This document shows, one piece after another, positions 26,401 through 34,381 of a stretch of DNA of 64,000 nt. Source of the DNA: Spirochaetota bacterium (GTDB lineage Bacteria; Spirochaetota; Spirochaetia; Treponematales; Treponemataceae); contig JAEWMY010000051.1 of NCBI GenBank assembly GCA_023393015.1, positions 1-64,000 on the forward strand, given 5' to 3'. The first letter of the stretch is position 1. Each line of letters begins with the position of its first letter. The notes beneath the pieces were generated by a model. That model had not been told where the DNA came from. It saw only the letters and a program-made list of their open reading frames with translations, and searched no databases. The position numbers were made by a program, and so were the translations under genes.

Positions 26401-26661
26401 CGCGACCTGGTCCGCGGCGTCCAGAATCTCCGAAAGGAGCGCGGCCTCGTGGTAACCGACCGGATAACGCTGACGGTTTCCGCGAAGGGTGAAGGGGAGG
26501 GTCCCGCCCTCCTCAAACGCGCCTTCGACGGTTTCGCCGAATACCTGAAGAGCGAAACCCTCGCCTCGAGCGCGACTTGGGTCGATTCCGTCGGAGGGAC
26601 GCGAGCCGTCGAGATCGAGGCCGGTGAGTTCGTGTGGATGGCGGACCTTGCGCGGGCGTGA
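23422..26661 (+). CDS. ileS: Isoleucyl-tRNA synthetase
   Basis: This 1079-residue class I synthetase charges tRNA-Ile. The HIGH-type motif is GLPHFGH near residue 52, preceded by FYDGPPFAT. The CP1 editing domain contains LAWTTTPWTLPSN and GTGIVHTAPGFGEDD. KMSKS is exact, in DGKKMSKSLRNY near residue 617. A C-terminal anticodon-binding region follows. The ATG at 23422 (MYDPVDPKV) follows GAGGAG; an upstream in-frame ATG at 23326 has no ribosome site and would add about 32 atypical residues. It belongs to the long type found in spirochaetes and eukaryotes. Confidence 0.95.
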   Translation: MYDPVDPKVSFPAEEERILAFWSEHDIFKKSIENREGAEEFVFYDGPPFATGLPHFGHFVPSTIKDIIPRYQAMKGKKVERRFGWDCHGLPVENLIEKELGLNSKTDIEKFGIAKFNEACRSSVLRYVKEWRDTITRLGRWVDFDNDYKTMEPDYMESIWWVMKRLWEEGLLYEGHYILPYCPRCSTVLSNHELNLGGYKDVHDPAITVRFAVTGTAKGSAAERTFAQAAGSDLANGSTYLLAWTTTPWTLPSNLGLTMGPDIDYVMVEDGTDRFVLAEARLGAYYKDPASCRVIWKKKGSELEGLAYEPLFPYFASLSRNEDGSPGAFRTFLGDFVTTEDGTGIVHTAPGFGEDDNKVFKGTGVPTVCPVDAECRFTAEVSDYAGIFVKDADKAIMERLKAEGKLVKRDQILHSYPHCWRCSSPLIYRAVGSWFVSVEKIKERMLKANFSITWQPSHIRDGRFGKWLEGARDWAISRNRFWGNPLPIWKCPDCGKTVCVGSREELKALSGTYPEDLHKHFVDAITIPCECGSTMSRVNEVLDCWFESGAMPYAQNHYPFENKEYFESHYPADFISEGLDQTRGWFYTLTVLAAALFDRPAFKACVVNGLVLATDGKKMSKSLRNYTDPNKVVNEFGADALRLFLMHSAVVKADDLKYSDEGVRDVLKGILIPLWNSYSFYVTYANIDGVGRPETKKAREGGVESSNPLDRWVLSITEKMVKDVSEALDAYDLSRAIDPIVSFVDQLNNWYIRRSRRRFWKSENDGDKKFAYDTLYSALRKFALVAAPVIPFITESIWRNLRAEDDPESVHLADYPRYDESLRDDGLEFKMETVQKAVSMGRSLRYQYSLKTRQPLKSVELVTRNPEEKKVLLEMEESIREELNVKEVVFHDKEDELVEYSAKANFRVLGKELGPAMKVAASAIEKMSSAEIQSIVEGSTLSIDVEGKSVEITADKIAVNRVEKANLRVVNEGTLTVALDTEVSEDLLLEGCVRDLVRGVQNLRKERGLVVTDRITLTVSAKGEGEGPALLKRAFDGFAEYLKSETLASSATWVDSVGGTRAVEIEAGEFVWMADLARA

Positions 26662-27592
26662 CGCGGACAGGCGATACCCGTTCCTTCTTACGGTCGCGGC
26701 GTGCGTAATCCTTTCCGCCTGCGCGACGTCTCCGTACGCCTTTCGGCAAAGCCCGCTTTCCGTGATGGGAAGCGGCGCCGACGCCTGGATAGTCGTGCCC
26801 GTGGAAAACCACCGTTCGCTCGTCGAGCGTGTCGCGTCCGCGAAGGGTTTTTCCGTGTCGGATACGGCGCTGGGCCGCACGAGCGTCCTCTATCTCGGCG
26901 TTTATCCGGAACGCTCTTGCGTCCCGGCCGCGGCGGAAGACGATAGCGCCGCCGTCTCTCGCGACAGCGCGACCGACGTCTCGCCCGCCGGCGCGCCCGA
27001 AGTTCGCCTGCTCGCGACCGGCTCCTTTCCGAGAAGCGCGAGTTCCGTCGTCTTTCCGAAGTCACGCGGATGGGAACGGGCGGGGTCCGATTCGGGCGTC
27101 ACCTGGTATCGTTCGGGCTCGATGGGCGCCGCGATTCCGCGTTCGGGGCTCTTCGCCATGGCCCGTGATTTTCCCGCGCTCTTATCGAACCTGTCGCGGT
27201 CCGATATCGCTCCCGTTTCCGTACCAGCGGAGTTCGAGTCGTATCTCGAATCTCCCGCGCTGGACGGGCGCGTGGCTTTCATGGCGGCGTCTCCCTCCGC
27301 GTGCTTCTCGGGGCTCCTTCCCGTGGGAATGACCTTGCCCGTGGATTACGCGCTCTTTTTCGCGAGCCGGCAGGACGGCGTTCGTACGGGCGTAGAAGGC
27401 ACATACTCGCTGACGGGATACCTCCAGGCGCGCGACGTACGCTCGGCTCGCGCCGTAGCGGCCCTGCTCAAACTGGCTACGGGATCGCTTCAGCGAACCC
27501 CGGGATCTGGCCCTCGAATCCAGGGAACGCGCGTCTACCTCGAGGAGTGGACGGTCGACACAGACACGCTTGCCGCGTTCGCGGGATTTTGA
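26648..27592 (+). CDS. Putative lipoprotein of unknown function
   Basis: A protein of about 314 residues with a basic N-terminus (RGRDADRRY), a hydrophobic segment and the lipobox LSAC, then ATSPYAF. It should be lipidated and held in the envelope. The rest has no motif I recognise. It overlaps the end of ileS. Start is uncertain: TTG at 26648 gives a normal 25-residue signal peptide, while GTG at 26624 gives a longer one. Confidence 0.65.
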   Translation: MRGRDADRRYPFLLTVAACVILSACATSPYAFRQSPLSVMGSGADAWIVVPVENHRSLVERVASAKGFSVSDTALGRTSVLYLGVYPERSCVPAAAEDDSAAVSRDSATDVSPAGAPEVRLLATGSFPRSASSVVFPKSRGWERAGSDSGVTWYRSGSMGAAIPRSGLFAMARDFPALLSNLSRSDIAPVSVPAEFESYLESPALDGRVAFMAASPSACFSGLLPVGMTLPVDYALFFASRQDGVRTGVEGTYSLTGYLQARDVRSARAVAALLKLATGSLQRTPGSGPRIQGTRVYLEEWTVDTDTLAAFAGF

Positions 27593-27634
27593 GTATCTTG
27601 TGGTATACCTGAAACACGCGCGAGAGGTACGAAT

Positions 27635-27931
27635 ATGCCGACCTATGATTACGCATGCGACTCATGCGGACACCGATTCGAGGCCGTACAGAAGATGTCG
27701 GACGCGGCCCTGACAACCTGCCCCGAGTGCGGCAAGTCGATACGACGGGTGCTCACGGGGGGAATCGCCATCAGCTTCAAGGGAAGCGGCTTTTACGTCA
27801 ATGACGCGAAGGGAGCGTCGACTGACGCGAAGAAGGGCGGCTCTTGCGCCGCTTCGGGCGGAACGTCATCGGGCGACGCGAAGGCCTCGACGGCCTGCGC
27901 GTCCTGTCCGGCGGCCGCCTCGGGCCAGTAG
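27635..27931 (+). CDS. FmdB-family zinc-ribbon protein
   Basis: This 98-residue protein begins MPTYDYACDSCGHRFE and has the second pair CPECG, the classic FmdB regulatory-protein zinc ribbon. The C-terminal half is low-complexity Ala/Gly/Ser/Lys with extra cysteines (GGSCAAS, TACASCPAA). The name derives from a regulator of formamidase in Methylophilus, but the true function is unclear in most bacteria. GAGAGG precedes the ATG. Confidence 0.85.
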   Translation: MPTYDYACDSCGHRFEAVQKMSDAALTTCPECGKSIRRVLTGGIAISFKGSGFYVNDAKGASTDAKKGGSCAASGGTSSGDAKASTACASCPAAASGQ

Positions 27932-27958
27932 CCCGGCGGATACGGGAATCGCCGAACG

Positions 27959-28270
27959 GTGACGAAAAAGCCGAAGTTTTTTTGCGAACATTGCGGTACC
28001 GAAGTTAAGGGCAACGACAGGGTTTGTCCGCACTGCGGCAAGTTTTTCGCGTCCGTGCGTTGTCCGTCGTGCGGTTTTTCGGGCGCCTCGCGGGACTTCC
28101 GGTCGGGTTGCCCCGTGTGCGGCTACGCCTTCGGAACCGGCGGTCAATCGTACGGAAACCGGAAGGCCAAGCGCGCGCGCGAGGCCGCGGATCCGCTTCC
28201 GTGGTGGGTGTTCGCCGCGCTCGTGACGCTGGCCGTGGCCCTCTGCGCGCTGATCCTGCGAACGCGCTGA
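27959..28270 (+). CDS. Tail-anchored double zinc-ribbon protein
   Basis: A 103-residue protein with two zinc ribbons, FCEHCGTEV with RVCPHCGKF and RCPSCGFSG with GCPVCGYAF, and a single C-terminal membrane helix (PWWVFAALVTLAVALCALIL). It would be anchored with the ribbons in the cytoplasm. The start is GTG at 27959, 27 nt after the FmdB-type gene, so both are probably in one transcript. No specific function is recognised. Confidence 0.75.
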   Translation: MTKKPKFFCEHCGTEVKGNDRVCPHCGKFFASVRCPSCGFSGASRDFRSGCPVCGYAFGTGGQSYGNRKAKRAREAADPLPWWVFAALVTLAVALCALILRTR

Positions 28271-28287
28271 ACCGCCGGGACCGTGGA

Positions 28288-28313
28288 GGAGCCGGTCGGC
28301 ACCGGTCGGCTCC
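28288..28313. terminator. Possible terminator hairpin between convergent genes
   Basis: Arms GGAGCCG and CGGCTCC between convergent genes. There is no T run, so this is only terminator-like. Confidence 0.3.
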
Positions 28314-28340
28314 GCTGCCGCGGAAAAACGCGGCCGGGCG

Positions 28341-29066
28341 TCAGTCTCCCGAAACGGCTGAGCCTACGGCCTGAGCGCCGACGACGCCCTCGATGGCCGA
28401 GACGAGATTCGCGCCGGGATCGGCGAGATCGAGAATCATGAAATTACCGGTTTTTCTCACGACGCACGAGGGCGAGAATTCCGCGCCGTCGATCATGAGT
28501 GTGCATTGGGTGACCCGTTCCCCGGGAGAAAGGTCCGAAACCGCCGAAGGCGAATCAGGCCTGAACATGAGCGTGGCCGACGAAACCGAATCGAGTTTGC
28601 CCGTGATAATCGTGTCGCTGAGGGGATTGGTGAACATGAACACCATCCGCTCGCCGACGGCGTCGCACACGCGCGGATGCGTCTCGACCCCCACGTAGCG
28701 GTACCGGGAAAAGACCTCGACGAGGCGCGGTACGTCGTTTCCGCCGGTCATCGACTCTCCGACGATGGCCTGAACGCCGATGTGAACCGCCTTGTCGGCG
28801 TCCTCGGCGGTAAACCGGTCCGTGACGAGCAGGACGATGACCGTGCGGTCCTTTCCGGTGTCGGAACGAATGTACTGCACGATCGTTTTCCAGTGGCGCG
28901 GAAAGTCTCCCGCGCTGATGAAGACGGCGTCGGGGGATATCTCGTCGACGTTGTCGAGCGCCTTGACCGGGGACCGGTATCGGATTATGTCAAAACCGTA
29001 CGGCTCAATGGTGTCCGATATCGCGCGGACTGAGACGTCGGTGTCTGCTATCAGCAGTGCTTTCAT
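28341..29066 (-). CDS. Degenerate receiver domain protein with a PilZ-like C-terminal region
   Basis: This 241-residue protein starts like a response regulator (MKALLIADTDVSVRAISDTI), but the phospho-acceptor position is Ser in DAVFISAGDFP rather than Asp, and the usual Lys-Pro pair at the end of the domain is absent. It is likely a pseudo-receiver controlled without phosphorylation. Residues 125-230 form a beta-rich domain (HPRVCDAVGERMVFMF, ITGKLDSVSSATLMF, LSPGERV) that looks PilZ-like, but a clear RxxxR motif is missing. AAGGA precedes the ATG. It follows the secreted protein gene by 16 nt and is likely in its operon. Confidence 0.6.
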   Translation of the reverse strand: MKALLIADTDVSVRAISDTIEPYGFDIIRYRSPVKALDNVDEISPDAVFISAGDFPRHWKTIVQYIRSDTGKDRTVIVLLVTDRFTAEDADKAVHIGVQAIVGESMTGGNDVPRLVEVFSRYRYVGVETHPRVCDAVGERMVFMFTNPLSDTIITGKLDSVSSATLMFRPDSPSAVSDLSPGERVTQCTLMIDGAEFSPSCVVRKTGNFMILDLADPGANLVSAIEGVVGAQAVGSAVSGD

Positions 29067-29082
29067 CGCGTATCCTTATGTG

Positions 29083-30087
29083 TTACTCGGTACCGAGATT
29101 GTCGACCTTGTAGTCGAATACCCTCCAGATTCCGTCCCGCGAGGAGAGATAGTACGTAAAGCGCTTCTTCTCGCGGAATTTATTGTAGTCGAACCATTCG
29201 ATGACGGAAACCTCTCCCTCGTTTTCTGTGTAGGAGGTCCGTTCGATACGGAAGTCGACCGGAATCGTAGATATGTCCTTGTCGACGATGGACTGGGAAA
29301 GGTCGAATTTGTAGTTTTCCAGCAGTTCGTACCGTTCTCGTTCCGAGGCCTGCTTGAACCGGCGTCCGCGCGCGGGATCCCTGGCGATCATCTGGTCAAG
29401 ATCGAGGTAGAGGAAGAACTGGTCCCACCGGGATTTTTGGCGAGCGGTCAGCACGTACGAAACGACCTGGTCGGGAGGAATCGGCAGGGGCTGGAGAACC
29501 TCGGCGGTTACGGGAGACAGGGGCAATACGCGGGTGGCCGACGCGATCGGGGAGGGCTTGACTTCGAGCGTCAGGCGATTTGACCTGATAACCGGCTCCA
29601 GATCTCCCGAAAGCCGCTTGAGCTCGGGATAAAACCCGCAATCGAGCACGTAGATACCCGGTTCCGGCACGGAAAGATAGTCCTTGAGGTTTTCCGAAAA
29701 GGAGAACGACTCTCCGGGCTCGATACTGACCTCGCGGAAATACACGTGCTTGTTCGAGCTTCGCTTCCGAAGCCAGGCGGGGGTGTGATCGAGGGGCACG
29801 CCCTTCATCGTGAGCGCGCGGAAGTCGACGCTGAAGATGCGGTCGTCGGCGAGCTTGAAACGGAGCGTTTCCGGGCTTCGGTTCGTTATGGTCAGGTGTA
29901 TCGTTACGGGTTCGGATGGGCTGTTTCCGGGATAGTAGATGACGCGGTCGAGAAAACGTATCGAGACGTCCGCCGCGAGCGACGAGACGTTCCCGCCATT
30001 CTCCGGATTCCCCGTCTGGGCCGAAACGGCGGCGAACGATCCCGCAAAGAGAGCGAAGCACGCGATATACGGAAAGAGTTGTTTCAC
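29083..30087 (-). CDS. Secreted protein of unknown function
   Basis: A protein of about 334 residues with a signal peptide (VKQLFPYIACFALFAGSFAAVSA before QTGNPEN). The body has beta-sandwich-like stretches (VTIHLTITNRSPETLRFKL, EPGESFSFSENL), possibly an Ig-like domain, then a charged helical part. GTG at 30087 is chosen as start: GGGAG lies upstream, and the ATG at 30108 overlaps the TATAAT box and would not be transcribed. No family is recognised with confidence. Confidence 0.65.
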   Translation of the reverse strand: MKQLFPYIACFALFAGSFAAVSAQTGNPENGGNVSSLAADVSIRFLDRVIYYPGNSPSEPVTIHLTITNRSPETLRFKLADDRIFSVDFRALTMKGVPLDHTPAWLRKRSSNKHVYFREVSIEPGESFSFSENLKDYLSVPEPGIYVLDCGFYPELKRLSGDLEPVIRSNRLTLEVKPSPIASATRVLPLSPVTAEVLQPLPIPPDQVVSYVLTARQKSRWDQFFLYLDLDQMIARDPARGRRFKQASERERYELLENYKFDLSQSIVDKDISTIPVDFRIERTSYTENEGEVSVIEWFDYNKFREKKRFTYYLSSRDGIWRVFDYKVDNLGTE

Positions 30088-30106
30088 CTGAAAATCTCCC
30101 TTTTTC

Positions 30107-30135
30107 ATTATATCGGCCTTTTTAAGTTGCGTCAT
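30107..30135 (-). promoter_or_regulatory. Promoter of the secreted protein gene
   Basis: Minus strand ATGACG (30135-30130), a 17-bp spacer and a perfect TATAAT (30112-30107). It fixes the start of the downstream gene as GTG 30087. Confidence 0.7.
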
Positions 30136-30156
30136 TAGTGGTAATATCCCGGCGAT

Positions 30157-33100
30157 ATGGGCATTGAAACACTGTCAAACGAGATACGCCGGTGGTCCGG
30201 GATGACCGGCGTGTTTCGTCGTCTCGAGGAAAACCGTTGGCCGTGCGAGATCGAGGGCCTGCAGGGGGGCTTGCACGCCTTTTTCCTGTCTGAGTTCGCG
30301 CGAAACGAGCCGGGACTCCTCGTTCTCGTCGTTCCGACCGAGAAGGACGTCGAGATACTGCATTCCGACCTTGAACTCGGCGGACTCGACAGCATCGTCT
30401 TTCCCTGGTGGGGTTCGATCGCCTACCGCCCGGTGGCGCCGGGCGCCGCCGTGTTCGGCGAGCGGGCCGCGGCCCTCGCTCGGCTGTGCCCGCGGGCATC
30501 GGGAGGAACCAAGGACCCCGGGATCGCGCGGGGAACGCGCGTTCTCGTTATGACCGAGCGGGCCCTGCTGACGCCCGTTCCGCCTCCCGACTATTTCGCG
30601 TCCCTTGTCACCGAGATCGCGGTTGGACAGTCGTTCGACCCGACCGCCTTCGCGGGCAAACTTTCGGCGCAGGGCTACGTTCGCGTTCCGCGCGTCACCG
30701 TGCACGGCGAGTTCGCGCTTCGCGGCGAGGTTCTCGACGTTTTCCTTCCCGGCGAGGCCTACGCGTACCGCATCGTGTTCGATTTCGATACCGTCGGGAA
30801 GATAACCCGATTCAACCCCGAGGATCAAAGCTCGACCGGTTCGGTCGAGTCGATGCTGGCCTATCCCGCGCGCGAGGTCCTGTGGACCGAGGACCGCCTC
30901 GAGGCCCTGGCGGAACGCCTGCGCGAGTCGCGGGAGTTCGCCGACGGCGCGCGCCCACTGGTCGAGCACCTCGCCCTCCACGGTACCTGCGAGGGAGAGG
31001 AACTCTTTTTCCCGCTCGCGTTCGAGTCACCCCACTCGGTGGCCGATTATCTGGAAGCCTGGAACGACTCGGTCGGGGAATCCTGTCCCGCGACGATCGT
31101 GTTCGTGGACTACGACCGGCAGGAAAACGCCCGCGAGAGTCTCGAGCGCGAGTATCTCGGCCTGTACCGGAAGGTCCGCGCGGGCGGCTCCGGAGAGGGA
31201 AAGAATCCCCTTCTCGCGGAGCTTCCGGAGCCCTCGAAGGAACTGCTCGACTTTCGCGCGGTTTCGACAGCCTGCGGGCGGCGTATCCTCCTCAGGACGA
31301 TACACGGCGCCGAGACGCAATCCCCGGAACGCGTGCGGATCTCCTGCGACCCCGCGAGGAGTTTTTTCGGAAACATCGTGTATCTCAGGGAAGAGCTCGC
31401 GAACCTGACCGCAGACGGCTGGAAGGTATACGTCTTCGCGGAGAGCGAGAACCAGGCCCTCCGCGTCGGCGAGCTCCTCAAGGAGCTACCCGTCGCGATC
31501 GTTCCGCTTTCCCTCTCAACCGGATTCGCCATTCCCGAGCTCAAAATCATCGTCATACAGGAAAACGAGATATTCGGGCGGCGCCGGCACATCCCGCGCT
31601 CGGTCAAGCACGCGAAGAGCGCGGTAATCGACACCTTCGTCGAGCTCAATCCCGGCGACTACGTCGTCCACGTCAACTACGGCATCGGCCGTTTCTTCGG
31701 CATCGAGCGCGTCAAGGCGCTCGGGAACGAGCGTGACTACATCAAGCTCGAGTACGCCGAGGAAGAAACCGTCTTCATCCCGATCGAGCAGGTCAACCTC
31801 GTCCAGCGCTACATCGGGAACGAGGGCGACTCGCCGCGTCTCGACCGGCTCGGCTCGAAAAGCTGGGAGAACCGGAAGAACAAGGTCAAGAAGTCGGTCG
31901 AGGACATCGCGGGCAGGCTCATCGACCTCTATTCGAAACGGAAGGCGGCGCAGGGCTTTCCCTTCCCGAAGGACGGCGAGTGGCAAAACGCCTTCGAGGC
32001 CGCCTTCCCCTACGAGGAAACCGACGACCAGCTCACCGTGGCCGCGGAGATCAAGGCGGACATGGAAAAGCCCGTTCCCATGGACCGGCTCGTGTGCGGC
32101 GACGTCGGCTACGGAAAGACCGAAATCGCCATGCGCGCCGCCTTCAAGGCCGTCATGGGCGGAAAGCAAGTCGCCTTCCTCGCGCCGACGACGCTCCTCG
32201 CCGAACAGCACTACGACACCTGCGTCGAGCGGTTCGCGAAGTTCCCCGTGCGCGTCGCGCAGCTTTCGCGCTTCGTGTCTCCCGCCGACCAGAAGAAGAC
32301 CCTCGAGCGGCTCGTCGCCGGCGAGGTCGACATCCTCGTCGGCACGCACCGCATCATCCAGAAGGACGTGCGTTTCAAGGATCTCGGACTGATGATCGTC
32401 GACGAGGAACAGCGCTTCGGCGTCAAGGACAAGGAGCGGCTCAAGGAGCTCCGGACGAACGTCGATTCCCTCGCGCTCTCGGCGACGCCCATCCCGCGCA
32501 CGCTCCACATGAGCCTCCTCAAGATACGCGACATGAGCCTCCTCGCGACTCCGCCCCAGAACCGGCATCCCATCGAGACGGCCATCGGCGAGTTCAACCC
32601 GGACCGCGTCGCCGCCGCCATCAGGCGCGAGGTCGAGCGGGGCGGGCAGGTCTTCTACCTCCACAACAGGGTCGAAAGCCTCGAAGAGACGCGCGTCATG
32701 CTCGAAGGCCTCGTACCCGAGATGCTCGTCGACACCGCGCACGGCCAGATGAGCTCGACCGAACTGGAGGAGCTCTTCCGGCGGTTCAAGATGGGCGGCT
32801 TTCACGTGCTCATCTCGACGACGATCATCGAGAACGGCATCGACATCCCGAACGTCAACACCATCATCATCGACCGCGCGGACATGTACGGCGTCTCCCA
32901 GCTCTACCAGCTCAGGGGCCGTGTCGGCCGGTCGGACCGCAAGGCCTACGCCTATCTTTTTTATCCGGAGGGACGGGCGATCTCCGAGATAGCCATGAAG
33001 CGGTTGCAGGTCATTTCGGATTTCACCGAGCTCGGCAGCGGATTCAAGATCGCGATGATGGACATGGAGATTCGCGGCGCGGGAAACCTCCTCGGACGGG

Positions 33101-33645
33101 AACAGTCGGGCGACATCTATTCGGTCGGTTTCGACCTCTACCTCCGCCTACTGGAGGAGGCCGTCATGCGGCTCCGGAACGAGGGCTTCGAGGAGGAAAC
33201 CGAGGCCCTGCTCGAGCTCGAGTACACGGGGTTTATCCCAGACGCCTACATCGAGGTTCCGCAGACCAAGATGGAGGTCTACAAGAAGATCGCCTCGGTC
33301 TCGCGGCAGGAGGAACTCGAGCGGGTATACGCCGAACTCCAGGACCGGTTCGGGCCGATTCCGGACGAGGTGCAAAGCCTCCTTTCGCTCGCCGAGATCC
33401 GCATCATCTGCAAGCGGCTTTCCATCGCCGTACTCAGGGAGCGCGCGGGATCCGTGGAGGTCGTCTTCTCGCGGGTCTCGAAGGTATCCGTCGAACGGCT
33501 TCTCCGGATGATGCGCGAGTCGGCGGGTCGCGTGAAGCTTGACCCGAAGCGTCCCAACGTCATACTTCTCGAAACCGGAAAGATAGGCCTCAAGGAAAAA
33601 AGCGAGTTTATCAGGGAGCGTCTCGATTCGCTCGCCGCGGTTTGA
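30157..33645 (+). CDS. mfd: Transcription-repair coupling factor Mfd
   Basis: This 1162-residue translocase removes stalled RNA polymerase and recruits UvrA. It has the UvrB-homology N-terminal part (VFPWWGSIAYRP), the RNA-polymerase-interacting CarD-like domain (LNPGDYVVHVNYGIGRFFGIERV), the RecG-type motor with Walker A GDVGYGKTEIAMRAA, the DEEQ box VDEEQRFGV, GTHRIIQKDV and LRGRVGRSDRKAYAY, and a C-terminal TRCF domain. The ATG at 30157 has no Shine-Dalgarno. A weak TAATAT lies 9 nt upstream, so a very short leader is possible. It diverges from the secreted protein gene. Confidence 0.95.
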   Translation: MGIETLSNEIRRWSGMTGVFRRLEENRWPCEIEGLQGGLHAFFLSEFARNEPGLLVLVVPTEKDVEILHSDLELGGLDSIVFPWWGSIAYRPVAPGAAVFGERAAALARLCPRASGGTKDPGIARGTRVLVMTERALLTPVPPPDYFASLVTEIAVGQSFDPTAFAGKLSAQGYVRVPRVTVHGEFALRGEVLDVFLPGEAYAYRIVFDFDTVGKITRFNPEDQSSTGSVESMLAYPAREVLWTEDRLEALAERLRESREFADGARPLVEHLALHGTCEGEELFFPLAFESPHSVADYLEAWNDSVGESCPATIVFVDYDRQENARESLEREYLGLYRKVRAGGSGEGKNPLLAELPEPSKELLDFRAVSTACGRRILLRTIHGAETQSPERVRISCDPARSFFGNIVYLREELANLTADGWKVYVFAESENQALRVGELLKELPVAIVPLSLSTGFAIPELKIIVIQENEIFGRRRHIPRSVKHAKSAVIDTFVELNPGDYVVHVNYGIGRFFGIERVKALGNERDYIKLEYAEEETVFIPIEQVNLVQRYIGNEGDSPRLDRLGSKSWENRKNKVKKSVEDIAGRLIDLYSKRKAAQGFPFPKDGEWQNAFEAAFPYEETDDQLTVAAEIKADMEKPVPMDRLVCGDVGYGKTEIAMRAAFKAVMGGKQVAFLAPTTLLAEQHYDTCVERFAKFPVRVAQLSRFVSPADQKKTLERLVAGEVDILVGTHRIIQKDVRFKDLGLMIVDEEQRFGVKDKERLKELRTNVDSLALSATPIPRTLHMSLLKIRDMSLLATPPQNRHPIETAIGEFNPDRVAAAIRREVERGGQVFYLHNRVESLEETRVMLEGLVPEMLVDTAHGQMSSTELEELFRRFKMGGFHVLISTTIIENGIDIPNVNTIIIDRADMYGVSQLYQLRGRVGRSDRKAYAYLFYPEGRAISEIAMKRLQVISDFTELGSGFKIAMMDMEIRGAGNLLGREQSGDIYSVGFDLYLRLLEEAVMRLRNEGFEEETEALLELEYTGFIPDAYIEVPQTKMEVYKKIASVSRQEELERVYAELQDRFGPIPDEVQSLLSLAEIRIICKRLSIAVLRERAGSVEVVFSRVSKVSVERLLRMMRESAGRVKLDPKRPNVILLETGKIGLKEKSEFIRERLDSLAAV

Positions 33646-33708
33646 CGCGGGCGGCGGCCCGAGCGCGGCGGCCCGCGCGCGCAAGACACACGATACGAGG
33701 AGTACTGC

Positions 33709-34380
33709 ATGATACGGGCACTGGCGCTTGATTACGGGAACGTCATATCGGAACCCCAGGACACGGGTTGCTACGCGCGAATGGCCGCCTTGAGCGGCCT
33801 GAGCGAGGCCTTTTTCAGGGAGGCCTTCTGGCGGTATCGCCCCGCCTATGACCGGGGCGACATTCGGGGCGTCGAGATGTACGAGTCGATACTGGCCGAG
33901 GCCTTCGGTGCGGACGATACCCCGGGTTCGCCCGGGCCCGCTTCGACGCGTTCTCTCGCTGCTACCCGCGCGCTCGCCGAGGCCCTGCTCGCCGAGGACC
34001 TCGCGTCCTGGCTCCGCGTGTCCCGGTCCGTTACCGACTGGGCGCGGACCCTCCAGGGCCAGGGCTATAGCCTCGCGATACTCTCGAACATGCCGCACGA
34101 CTTTCTCGAACGGCACGGGGAGGGCATACACCTCTTCCGCGAGGCGGACGTCGCGGTCTTTTCCTGCCATGTTTCGCAGGTCAAGCCCGAGCGCGCGATC
34201 TACGACACCCTGATACGGAGGCTCGGCGTGAAGCCCTCGGAGATCGTCTTTTTCGACGACATGGAGGCGAACGTGGCCGGCGCCCGCGCGGCCGGCATCA
34301 ACGCCTTCCTCTGGACGGGTCTCGAGCGCGCCCGAGAGGACTGGGCCGCCGCGACGGGCGCTCAAGGCTCGGGCGTCTGA
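33709..34380 (+). CDS. HAD-superfamily hydrolase
   Basis: The 223-residue protein has HAD motif I ALDYGNVIS, where the second Asp is Gly as in YihX-type phosphatases, motif II ILSNMPHDF, the motif III Lys in VSQVKPERAIYD and motif IV IVFFDDMEANVAGA. It should dephosphorylate a small phosphometabolite; the substrate cannot be told. GAGGAG precedes the ATG. Its stop is 1 nt from the stop of the convergent transporter gene. Confidence 0.8.
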   Translation: MIRALALDYGNVISEPQDTGCYARMAALSGLSEAFFREAFWRYRPAYDRGDIRGVEMYESILAEAFGADDTPGSPGPASTRSLAATRALAEALLAEDLASWLRVSRSVTDWARTLQGQGYSLAILSNMPHDFLERHGEGIHLFREADVAVFSCHVSQVKPERAIYDTLIRRLGVKPSEIVFFDDMEANVAGARAAGINAFLWTGLERAREDWAAATGAQGSGV

Positions 34381-34381
34381 G

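Noticed and set aside
29083..30108. ATG at 30108 as start of the secreted protein
   Set aside because: It overlaps the TATAAT box, upstream of the likely transcription start; the GTG at 30087 has GGGAG upstream and starts a good signal peptide.
30119..30157. mfd as another leaderless gene
   Set aside because: TAATAT lies 9 nt before the ATG and no good -35 box is found, so the case is too weak to list with the others.
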